Assembly: GCA_964396265.1 (NCBI GenBank)
Contig: CAYNEM010000014.1
Span: 1 to 64,000 of the forward strand
Length of the DNA stretch: 64,000 nucleotides
From: EA-27 sp964396265
GTDB lineage: Archaea > Thermoplasmatota > Thermoplasmata > RBG-16-68-12 > EA-27
Reading direction: 5' to 3'
How positions within the stretch are numbered: position 1 is the first letter of the stretch; each line of letters begins with the position of its first letter. Position numbers and translations under genes: made by a program. The notes beneath the pieces were generated by a model. It was not told the origin of the DNA, made no database searches, and saw only the letters and a list, made by a program, of their open reading frames with translations. Shown one piece after another: positions 32,672-39,979 of the stretch.

Positions 32672-33145
32672 ATGAAGCTCGACCAACTCGGCAAGGTCGG
32701 AGAGTTCTGCAACGACGCGAGCGTCCCGATCATCACGGGGAAGGAGAAAATCATCGGCTTCCGCCAGCTCGCCTACGTGTTCCACGCGAAGGGCATCCTC
32801 AAGAAGGTCGTGCTCCCGCGCCGGACGGGCTGGGTGTACCTCACGGACCAGCGCATCCTCCACCTCGACGACGGGTGGGTGACGAGGGACGGGGCCCAAT
32901 GGAAGCGGTACGAGGAGGTGGCGTTCGGGGAGACCTTGTGGGTCCGCCACAAACGCGCGGACAAGGTGTGGGTCGACGTCCTTGCGGACGGGAAGAAGTA
33001 CGCGATCGCGTACCAGCCGTACGGCGCGGCCGCCCGGCTGTTCTCGTGGCTCCTCAAGGAGAAGGAGACGCGGAGGAAGTTCGGGAAGGGCGAGCTCGAA
33101 TCCGTGTACGCGAAGGAGAGGTGGTACCGCCACCCGCCGAAGTGA
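32672..33145 (+). CDS. PH-like-domain protein of unknown function
   Basis: A 157-residue protein, MKLDQLGKVGEFCNDASVPI at the start. The central region (VVLPRRTGWVYLTDQRILHL ... KRYEEVAFGETLWVRHK) has the strand pattern of bacterial PH-like domains, where TGWVYLTDQRILH is the recurrent signature. No membrane segment. The ATG at 32672 is about 27 bp after a TATA-like CTTAATCG at 32640, which overlaps the stop of the broken GGCT gene. Confidence 0.65.
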   Translation: MKLDQLGKVGEFCNDASVPIITGKEKIIGFRQLAYVFHAKGILKKVVLPRRTGWVYLTDQRILHLDDGWVTRDGAQWKRYEEVAFGETLWVRHKRADKVWVDVLADGKKYAIAYQPYGAAARLFSWLLKEKETRRKFGKGELESVYAKERWYRHPPK

Positions 33146-33197
33146 ACCACGCAACGAGACGCAACCCTTACATCCCCGGACGCGGGTGGGCGCGACT

Positions 33198-34256
33198 GTG
33201 CCCGTGAACCTCGTCCGCTTCGACCCGAAGCTGGCCTCCCGAGATGAGTGGAATCGGTTCCATACCTACTTCGGGGAGAGGCACCGGGAGGCCAATCCGG
33301 ACGACCCGCTAACCGACGACGCGACGAGGGAAGCGATGCTAAAGCGCGGCGACCCAGATTCCGAGGAGATTCGCTTTGTTGGGTTCGACCCGTCGCGACC
33401 GGATATCCTCGTGAGTTCGCTCTCCTTCGAGACGATCCGTCCGGACTCGCCCAGCTACAAGGGGAACGAACATATCGCCTGGGTCGGTGTGTCCGTCCTG
33501 AAGCCGAACAGGCGAAAGGGCATCGGGCGCACAATGCTCACAAAGGTAGCGGAACTCGCCCGCGAGCACCACAGAGCAACCATCCAAGGGTCCGCAGAGG
33601 AGGACGACGGCAAAGCGTTCATCCACGCGATCGGGGCACAAGTTGCACAGCGAGGGCTCGAAAACCGGCTGTACCTTGACCAGGTCGATTGGCCGATGCT
33701 CGAATCGTGGGTCGCGGAGGGCGTCTCGCGCAACCCGAAAATGTCCCTCCGATGGTGCGTGGGCCGCATCGACGACGACATCCTCGTTCCCTTCTCCACG
33801 GCGCTCACGGAAGTCTTCAACCAACAGCCATTCGGGGAGATGGAGCGGTCGGACTTCATCTTCACGCCCGAGACCGTGCGGAAGCGCGAGGACTCGTTCC
33901 TGGGCGTCGGCGGTACTGTTATCACCGCGATGTCGGAAGAACCAGAGAGGGATGTCTCCGGGCTCACGCAGATGGGCTACTTGCCCTCCGACGGCCCCAT
34001 CATCCATCAGTGGATGACGGGGGTCCGACAGACGCACCGGGGGAGGGGGCTCGGGAAGTGGGTGAAGGCGGCCATGCTCCTTCGCGTGCGCAGCGCCCTT
34101 CCTCAGGTCCGGATCGTGACGACGGGGAATGCCACGACCAATCAGGCCATGCTGTCGATCAACAAACGGCTCGGTTTCCGCGTGCACCGAGAAGGTGTGA
34201 GGGCGCAGATAAAACTCGATGCACTGGAAACGTACCTGAGAATGAAAAGAGCCTAG
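33198..34256 (+). CDS. Tandem GNAT-fold acetyltransferase
   Basis: A 352-residue protein with two GNAT halves. The first contains HIAWVGVSVLKPNRRKGIGRTML with a complete acetyl-CoA loop (R-R-K-G-I-G). The second contains IIHQWMTGVRQTHRGRGLGKW and ends with MLSINKRLGFRVHREG. Substrate unknown; the fold resembles two-domain archaeal acetyltransferases like that at 25.9 kb but with both halves intact. It starts at GTG 33198, with a TATA-like CCTTACATC about 28 bp upstream. Confidence 0.78.
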   Translation: MPVNLVRFDPKLASRDEWNRFHTYFGERHREANPDDPLTDDATREAMLKRGDPDSEEIRFVGFDPSRPDILVSSLSFETIRPDSPSYKGNEHIAWVGVSVLKPNRRKGIGRTMLTKVAELAREHHRATIQGSAEEDDGKAFIHAIGAQVAQRGLENRLYLDQVDWPMLESWVAEGVSRNPKMSLRWCVGRIDDDILVPFSTALTEVFNQQPFGEMERSDFIFTPETVRKREDSFLGVGGTVITAMSEEPERDVSGLTQMGYLPSDGPIIHQWMTGVRQTHRGRGLGKWVKAAMLLRVRSALPQVRIVTTGNATTNQAMLSINKRLGFRVHREGVRAQIKLDALETYLRMKRA

Positions 34257-34307
34257 CGTTTTCTTCGCACGGGAAAGTTCTTTGGCGGCGGGAGCATCCC
34301 TCGCAGG

Positions 34308-36176
34308 ATGGACTATCATGCCCTCGGCCTCAGGTGCGGCCTCGAGGTCCACCAGCAGCTCGACACCCTCAAGCTGTTCTGCTCAGACCGGTCCGAGCTG
34401 TCGGAAGAGGTCAACCACGAATTCCGCCGTCGCCTCCGGCCTACGCAGTCCGAACTCGGTGAGGTCGACGCCGCCGCGATCGAAGAGGCAAAGCGCAACC
34501 TCGCGTTCATCTACCAAGCCACCTCGAACACGTGCCTCGTCGAGGCGGACGAGGAGCCGCCGCACCCGTGCAACGAGGAGGCACTCGACGTCGCGCTGAC
34601 GTTCGCGCTCCTGGTGAACGCCCGGGTCTTCGACGAGATCCACTTTATGCGAAAGATCGTAATCGACGGGTCGAACACCACGGGCTTCCAGCGCAGCGCC
34701 CTCGTCGCCGCAGACGGATGGTTCGAGCTCGACGGCAAGCGCTACGGGGTGCCATCGATCCTCCTCGAGGAGGATGCAGCGAGGAAGATCGAGGAGCGGG
34801 ATGGCGAGGTCGTCTACCGTCTCGACCGCCTTGGCATCCCGCTCATCGAGGTGAACACGACCCCGAACATCGAGGCCCCCGACGAGGCCGCCAAGGTCGC
34901 GCTGCGCATCGGGACGCTCCTCCGGACAACGCGCAAGGTGAAGCGCGGGATCGGGACGATCCGCGAGGACGTGAACGTCAGCATCACGGGCGGCACGCGG
35001 ACGGAGACGAAGGGCGTCCAGGAACTGCGGATGATCTCGACGTTCGTGGAGCGGGAGGTCGCGCGGCAGCGGATGCTCCTCGACGTCGCGCACGAGCTGT
35101 CAGCCCGCGGGGCGCGGAGACCCGAGGCGGCGGTCCACGACGTCACGGACACGTTCGCCGCCACGAAATCGAAGGTCGTCGCAAGCGCAATCTCTTCTGG
35201 CGGCAAGGTGCTCGGGACTACGCTGCCTAGCTTCGCGGGACTCCTCAAGGGGAAGCTCGGGCCCGAGCTGGCGGCGCGTGCGCGGATCGCCGGCGTTGGC
35301 GGCATCCTGCACTCGGACGAGCTGCCTGCGATGGGCGTCACCCCCGCGGAGGTCGCCGCGGTCGCCGAGCGTTTGGCGGTAGGTCCGCGAGACGCGTTCG
35401 TCCTTGTCGCGACGGACGAGCGCCGGGGACGGCTCGCACTGCACGAGGTCGCGAACCGCGCGGCCGAGGCCCTCCACGGAGTCCCCCCTGAGACGAGGGA
35501 TCCGCGGGCGGACGGGACGACGGTCTACTCGCGACCGCTGCCGGGCCGCGCGCGCATGTACCCGGAGACGGACGTGCCGCCAATCCGCGTCACGCGGGAG
35601 AGACTCGAACGCCTTCGCGCCCTCATCCCGGAGATGCCCGAGGTTCGCCTCGAGCGGCTCGTCGCGACGCATCGACTACCGCGCCAGCAGGCGGCCCAAC
35701 TGATCGAGGATGGACTGGACGAGGCGTTCGAGGCCCTGGAGAGGGAGTCCGAGGAGCCGCAGGTCGCTGCCAATGCCCTCACGTACCACTTTGCGGAAAT
35801 CCGGCGTGAGGGTCTCGATGTCGACGCAATCCCCCTCCACCGACTGCGCGAGCTGTTCGCCATGCTCCGGGACGGCGCCTTCGCCAAGGAAGCGATCCCA
35901 GGCCTCCTGCGGGAGATGGCGCGGGACCGGACGGACGCGGGGACAGCCGCCAAAGCGCTCGGGCTTGCGGTAGTGCCAGAGGCGGAGCTCGATGCAGCGC
36001 TCGACGCGATCGTGGCGGCGCACGGGCCGATGATCCGCGAGCGTGGGGAGAGAGCCCTGCCCGCCCTCATGGGCGTCGCGATGGGGCAGCTCCGCGGCAG
36101 GGCGGACGGCAGCGTGATCAGCGAGAAACTGCGGTCGAGAATCGCCGCCAAAATCGCCTCGGACGAGGGGCGCTGA
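34308..36176 (+). CDS. gatE: Glutamyl-tRNA(Gln) amidotransferase subunit E
   Basis: The kinase/transamidase and tRNA-binding half of GatDE. The 622-residue protein has the GatB/E cradle (LRCGLEVHQQLDTLKLFC, family signature), the LDRLGIPLIEVNTTPNIEAP segment with the ATP/Mg site, a GatE-specific AspRS-like insertion (about 290-410) and the C-terminal YqeY-like tail (EKLRSRIAAKI). The archaeal length (about 620) distinguishes it from GatB (about 480). Its gene is separated from gatD by 2 kb, so expression of the two subunits is not simply coupled. A TTGGCGG copy (34282) lies just upstream. Confidence 0.95.
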   Translation: MDYHALGLRCGLEVHQQLDTLKLFCSDRSELSEEVNHEFRRRLRPTQSELGEVDAAAIEEAKRNLAFIYQATSNTCLVEADEEPPHPCNEEALDVALTFALLVNARVFDEIHFMRKIVIDGSNTTGFQRSALVAADGWFELDGKRYGVPSILLEEDAARKIEERDGEVVYRLDRLGIPLIEVNTTPNIEAPDEAAKVALRIGTLLRTTRKVKRGIGTIREDVNVSITGGTRTETKGVQELRMISTFVEREVARQRMLLDVAHELSARGARRPEAAVHDVTDTFAATKSKVVASAISSGGKVLGTTLPSFAGLLKGKLGPELAARARIAGVGGILHSDELPAMGVTPAEVAAVAERLAVGPRDAFVLVATDERRGRLALHEVANRAAEALHGVPPETRDPRADGTTVYSRPLPGRARMYPETDVPPIRVTRERLERLRALIPEMPEVRLERLVATHRLPRQQAAQLIEDGLDEAFEALERESEEPQVAANALTYHFAEIRREGLDVDAIPLHRLRELFAMLRDGAFAKEAIPGLLREMARDRTDAGTAAKALGLAVVPEAELDAALDAIVAAHGPMIRERGERALPALMGVAMGQLRGRADGSVISEKLRSRIAAKIASDEGR

Positions 36177-36243
36177 CCCGCCAATCTACTCCATAGAAAA
36201 CGGCGAAGGGAACCTATTTAACACCGCACCCTATTCGGCGCGC

Positions 36244-36870
36244 GTGGTCGCCATGCCAAAGCGAGGGACTAAGGGGAGCGATTGGTTCGACTCCCTCGAC
36301 GCGGAACTCCGGAAACAGACTGCGGACATCCTGGAGGACGTCGGCCAGCAGACGTCGAAGCGCGGGGAGATGAACAAAGCCCTCATCGAGGACGCGTGGA
36401 AAATCTGGAAGCGGTTCGCTGCCGCAAACGTCCACCTCACCCTCGAGCCGAACTACGACCGGTGGGCGATCTTCGACGAGGCGTTCCCCGACGGCGCCTG
36501 GCACTGGCGGGAGGCGTTCAGCGCGGCGGGGGTGAGCGCGATCAGCCTCACGGACCGCACGCCGGACCAGGGACGCGTGGGCGACTCCCTGAAGGTCACG
36601 TACGCCGAGACCGACGGGAAGACGAGGCTCCGAGTCACGTTCGAATACTGCGAAGGTGAGCACTATTACAAGTACTCTGGCTGGAAGCGCATCTGGTCCA
36701 TCCACACGCTCCTCGACGCGTCCGTCGACCGCATCGACATGGACCAAGTACACAAGGTGTTCGCGGACGTCGTGAAGGCGTGGTTCGAGAGCCACCTGCG
36801 TCGGAACCGCGACATCCTGATCCGCCACCTCAAGAAGTCCTATGAGCGCGTGGAGACGTTCAACCAGTAG
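36244..36870 (+). CDS. Protein of unknown function (208 aa)
   Basis: A soluble 208-residue protein, MVAMPKRGTKGSDWFDSLDA at the start, with aromatic-rich segments (AHWREAF-like HWREAFSAAG, EHYYKYSGWKRIWSIH). No family recognised. It starts at GTG 36244 or ATG 36253; the TATA-like TATTTAAC at 36213-36220 is 27-28 bp before the GTG, which favours that start. Its stop directly abuts the convergent membrane-protein gene with no spacer. Confidence 0.6.
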   Translation: MVAMPKRGTKGSDWFDSLDAELRKQTADILEDVGQQTSKRGEMNKALIEDAWKIWKRFAAANVHLTLEPNYDRWAIFDEAFPDGAWHWREAFSAAGVSAISLTDRTPDQGRVGDSLKVTYAETDGKTRLRVTFEYCEGEHYYKYSGWKRIWSIHTLLDASVDRIDMDQVHKVFADVVKAWFESHLRRNRDILIRHLKKSYERVETFNQ

Positions 36871-38328
36871 TCACGTGACCTCGAGGACGAGTTCCCAAAG
36901 TCCCGGCGATTCCTCGTACGTGCGGGCGCGGTACCGCGCGAACCGAAGTCCGGGGTCGACGAGTTCCTCCGGGTTCCCGCCCGTGGCGGTCACGCTGACA
37001 AGGAGGTACGAACCCCCGGGACCTGCCGTGGGCCACGTGATGCTGAACTCGTCGAGGAAGCAGCCCGGGCATCCCAAGGGGAGGTTCCGAAACGGGTCCC
37101 GGACCGTCAGCGTGAGGAACGTCCTGTTCCCGGACTGCGTGACGTTCAGGAAGTCACCCTCGTCTTCCGGACGCGCGATTTGAAGGGTGACGAGGCGCGG
37201 GTTCGGCCGCTCCCCACCGTCGAACCACACCGTCCCGGAGGAGTCGATCCGCCCGTCGGAGACGTTCCACAGTGTGGCGTTCATCATGGCCCTGGCGAGC
37301 AACCCCGCCTCCGGGCTCCAGAACGTGAAGTCCGCGCGGTCCTCGAACGTCGCGAACGCGCGGCGCTCCAGGGGAGACCGAAGATCCGGGACGCCTTTCA
37401 TCCGGAACTCGAGCTCGACGTCCTGCGCGGCCGTCAAGACCACGCGCACGTTGATCGCTTGTGGATTCGCGAGATCCCGTTCCGCGCCGAGCGGCGGCTC
37501 CCCGATGAGCAGGTGGTCCGCGGATTCCGAGGTGATGCCGAACGCGAACCACACCGGGAAGACGAGGACGGCCGCGACCGCGAGGGGAGCCCACCGGCCG
37601 GAGGGCCGCTCCAAGGGCGGCAGCTCCTGCGCGTCCTTCGAGAGGCGGAAGCCCCCGAAGAAGAGGGCCGATCCGATCATGACGAGGAGCAGCACGTAGG
37701 TGATCACCGATACGGGTGCGACGACGGCGCCCAGGGCGTTGGGGATCGCCGCGACCGGGAGGGGGATGGTCCAGAACAGCATGACGTACGCGAGCTGGCG
37801 GCGGAGGGACAGCGCGGGCGCCACGAGCCGGAGAACCTCCACGCTGATGGCGTAGCCGACCGCCACTGCCCAGAGGGCGCCGACGGCAAGGAGCGCAAGG
37901 CCGAGGTGGGGTGCGCCGATGATCCGGACGACCTCTGCAGGATCGCCGCCGGTGGCCCCGAAGACCCCGAGGCCGAGGTAGGCGAAGGAATAGACGAGGA
38001 GGATCTCCAGCAGGGCAAGGACGAAGAGACGCCCGACGAACGTCCGCGCCCGCGGGTAGGCACGGAAGAGGACGACGCCGACGAGAATCTCCATGAGGAT
38101 CCCGGCGAGGACGACGAGCACGCGCAACGCATCGGGCGTGACCCGCGGGAGGTGTATGAGCGCGAACCCCGACGCTGGCGAGATGTACACACCGTAGAAC
38201 GAACCCCCAGCGAGCGCCGCGAAGAGGCCATGGCCCAGGACCTCGTGGAGCCCGACGCCGAGCCAGCGGCTCACGAGGAACGCCGCAAGCGCGAGGAGGG
38301 CGAACGGCACGGGGCGCCGCGGGTCCAC
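36871..38328 (-). CDS. Polytopic membrane protein with extracytoplasmic domain and HEVLGH motif
   Basis: A 485-residue protein. The first 240 residues hold about seven membrane helices; residues about 265-485 are a beta-rich soluble domain with Asn-x-Ser/Thr sites. Near the start is GVGLHEVLGHGLFAALAGG. This resembles the HExxH helix of M50 site-2 proteases, but the spacing is HExxxH, so zinc protease activity is doubtful. GTG at 38328 is 25 bp from a TATA-like CCATAAGGT. It could be a membrane-embedded peptidase relative or a receptor. Confidence 0.6.
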   Translation of the reverse strand: MDPRRPVPFALLALAAFLVSRWLGVGLHEVLGHGLFAALAGGSFYGVYISPASGFALIHLPRVTPDALRVLVVLAGILMEILVGVVLFRAYPRARTFVGRLFVLALLEILLVYSFAYLGLGVFGATGGDPAEVVRIIGAPHLGLALLAVGALWAVAVGYAISVEVLRLVAPALSLRRQLAYVMLFWTIPLPVAAIPNALGAVVAPVSVITYVLLLVMIGSALFFGGFRLSKDAQELPPLERPSGRWAPLAVAAVLVFPVWFAFGITSESADHLLIGEPPLGAERDLANPQAINVRVVLTAAQDVELEFRMKGVPDLRSPLERRAFATFEDRADFTFWSPEAGLLARAMMNATLWNVSDGRIDSSGTVWFDGGERPNPRLVTLQIARPEDEGDFLNVTQSGNRTFLTLTVRDPFRNLPLGCPGCFLDEFSITWPTAGPGGSYLLVSVTATGGNPEELVDPGLRFARYRARTYEESPGLWELVLEVT

Positions 38329-38359
38329 GGGTGCGCGAAGGGGTGCGGACCTTATGGCC

Positions 38360-38893
38360 CTACCGCTTCTTCTTGGGCGGCGGTGGCTTGAGCCCGAGGT
38401 TCTTCGCGAGCTTCCTCCACTCCTTGTCGTCGAGCCACATGACCTTGAGGTACTCTAGGATGTCCTTGTCCGTCATCCCGATCCTGCGGCCCTCCGCGAT
38501 GCACGTGCGGTACGCCTCGAGCTCTGTCGGGCGGTTCTCGTACGTCCACCGGTTGTGGAACAGCGGCCGGCCGTCCCAGTGCTGCTTCACGTGCACGAGC
38601 TCGTGGACGACGTCGAGGTAGATGTCCCGAGGGTTGCCCGTCTTCAGGTAGTGCGCGGAGACGAGGAGGTGCCCGTCCTTGTCGGAGACGCCCATATAGC
38701 CCCAGCGCGAGGAGAAGAACTCGATGTCGATTCTGCGCAGGGCCTCGGCCGTTTTCGGGCCGAAGATCTTCTGTACGGCCTCCACGTTCTCGAACCCCTT
38801 GAAGAACTCCGTGAAGCGGTGGTACTTCACGGGGACCGTTCGCGGGATCGTCACCCCGACGGACCGCGGGTTGAACCTCTTCGCCTTCGCCAT
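38360..38893 (-). CDS. HExxH-motif putative metallopeptidase-like protein
   Basis: A 177-residue soluble protein with a clear zinc helix VVHELVHVKQH (HELVH) and a downstream ENRPTELEAYR that may give the third ligand Glu, a pattern like SprT or minigluzincin proteins. The N-terminus is basic, and the tail KPPPPKKKR is Lys-rich. The target is unknown. It is convergent with nothing nearby and follows the Cys-rich peptide's terminator on the same strand. Confidence 0.65.
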   Translation of the reverse strand: MAKAKRFNPRSVGVTIPRTVPVKYHRFTEFFKGFENVEAVQKIFGPKTAEALRRIDIEFFSSRWGYMGVSDKDGHLLVSAHYLKTGNPRDIYLDVVHELVHVKQHWDGRPLFHNRWTYENRPTELEAYRTCIAEGRRIGMTDKDILEYLKVMWLDDKEWRKLAKNLGLKPPPPKKKR

Positions 38894-38951
38894 GCCGCGC
38901 GGGAAGTCCGGCTCCGCTTTGAACCTGCGCCCGTCGCGGGGCCTCGCGGGG

Positions 38952-38976
38952 AAAAGTGGGCCGGTGCAACCGGCCC
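38952..38976 (-). terminator. Hairpin-plus-T-run terminator after the Cys-rich peptide
   Basis: A perfect 8-bp stem GGGCCGGT/ACCGGCCC (38958-38976) with a 3-nt loop lies 8 bp after the peptide stop and is followed on the minus strand by CACTTTTCCCC. It should end the short transcript before the HExxH gene. Confidence 0.55.
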
Positions 38977-38983
38977 GTTCGCT

Positions 38984-39076
38984 TCAACAACAGGCCCCCC
39001 CGCCGCAGCAGCAACCCGAGCAACACTGCGCGCTCGCTGCCTTGGCGGTGGGCTCCGCTTCGTTCTTGTCGTTCAT
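38984..39076 (-). CDS. 30-residue cysteine-rich peptide
   Basis: ATG at 39076 opens a 30-codon frame: a charged leader MNDKNEAEPTAKAASAQ followed by CCSGCCCGGGACC, seven cysteines in the last thirteen residues. It is too short for routine gene calling but has its own TATA element (ACTTAAAC, about 30 bp upstream), a possible Shine-Dalgarno (CAGGAAGT) and a downstream hairpin terminator. The Cys-rich end suggests a metal-binding (metallothionein-like) peptide or a precursor of a modified peptide. No modification enzyme is adjacent. It is divergent from a TrmB-like regulator sharing the same TATA region. Function is not known. Confidence 0.6.
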   Translation of the reverse strand: MNDKNEAEPTAKAASAQCCSGCCCGGGACC

Positions 39077-39103
39077 GTTATCTACTTCCTGTTAGGGGTA
39101 GAG

Positions 39104-39114
39104 AAGTTTAAGTA
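39104..39114. promoter_or_regulatory. Shared bidirectional TATA element, Cys-rich peptide / TrmB-like regulator
   Basis: AAGTTTAAGTAC reads GTTTAAG on plus and CTTAAAC on minus. It is centred about 30 bp from the regulator ATG (39139) and about 32 bp from the peptide ATG (39076), so one element can serve both. Confidence 0.55.
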
Positions 39115-39138
39115 CTCTCCCTTCGGTGTTCTCAGGAG

Positions 39139-39951
39139 ATGTCGGAAGTCCGCCCTCGGGCGAACGTACTGCTCGAGGAGGCCGCGAAAGGCTCTCGAAC
39201 CGAAATCGCCGCCACATTACGCGACTTCGGATTCTCCGGGTACGCCGCGAACGCGTTCTGCGCCCTCGTGCGCCTTCCGGAGGCGACGGCAGGGGACCTC
39301 GTGACGAAGACGGGGATTCCGGACTCGAAGATCTACTACGCGCTCGCGGAGCTTGTGGAACGCGGGCTCGCGGCGGTGCAGCCAGGGAAGCCGAAGTTGT
39401 ACCGCGCAGTGCCACCAAAGGACGTGGCCGCGCACCTGGGCCGCATCCTCGACGCAAAGTACGACCGGGAGCGGTCCGCGGTGACACGGGTGACGTCTCT
39501 CCTCGAACCGCTTCAGTCCGCAGCCAAGTCGCCTACGATAGACCTCGCGTACGTCGTGAAGGGGCTCGCGAACGTCCTCGCGCGAGCGCAGGCGATGATC
39601 GCATCCGCGCGTACGGAGGTCGTCGTGCTCGCGTCGGACGAGCGCTTCTTTCGGAAACTCGAACCAGACCTGGCGAGGGTCGCTCGCCGCCGGGTGAAGC
39701 TGAAGTTGGCGGTGCCGAAGATGGGGCTCGACAAGGACCTCGCGAAGGTCGCAGAAGTCCGGGCAATCCAGTGCGATTGTCTGATCCTCGTCGTGGACGA
39801 ACAGCAAGTGCTGACCGTCTCCGGCACGGACGGTGAGTCCCCGTACGGGATCACGTCGACCGACGAAACCCTCGTGCGCCTCGGCTTGGAGTACTGGGAG
39901 AGCCCCCGGTGTTGCGTCGCGAACACACCGATTCGGAAGGCGATCGGGTAG
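39139..39951 (+). CDS. TrmB-family transcriptional regulator
   Basis: A 270-residue archaeal regulator. The N-terminal winged helix (about 22-90: EIAATLRDFGFSGYAANAFC ... TGIPDSKIYYALAELVERG) is the TrmB type, with a dimerisation coiled coil (ILDAKYDRERSAVTRVTSLL) and a PLD-like C-domain (about 135-255, MIASARTEVVVLASDERFF). The maltose-binding extension of classical TrmB is absent, so the ligand differs. It probably controls the divergent Cys-rich peptide gene and itself, since the two share a promoter (inference). Confidence 0.85.
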   Translation: MSEVRPRANVLLEEAAKGSRTEIAATLRDFGFSGYAANAFCALVRLPEATAGDLVTKTGIPDSKIYYALAELVERGLAAVQPGKPKLYRAVPPKDVAAHLGRILDAKYDRERSAVTRVTSLLEPLQSAAKSPTIDLAYVVKGLANVLARAQAMIASARTEVVVLASDERFFRKLEPDLARVARRRVKLKLAVPKMGLDKDLAKVAEVRAIQCDCLILVVDEQQVLTVSGTDGESPYGITSTDETLVRLGLEYWESPRCCVANTPIRKAIG

Positions 39952-39979
39952 AGCGGCCTGGCGCCGGACGGAAGCCCGG

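Noticed and set aside
36871..38328. Site-2 protease (M50) assignment
   Set aside because: The motif is HEVLGH (HExxxH), not HExxH, and no second-site Asp motif was found.
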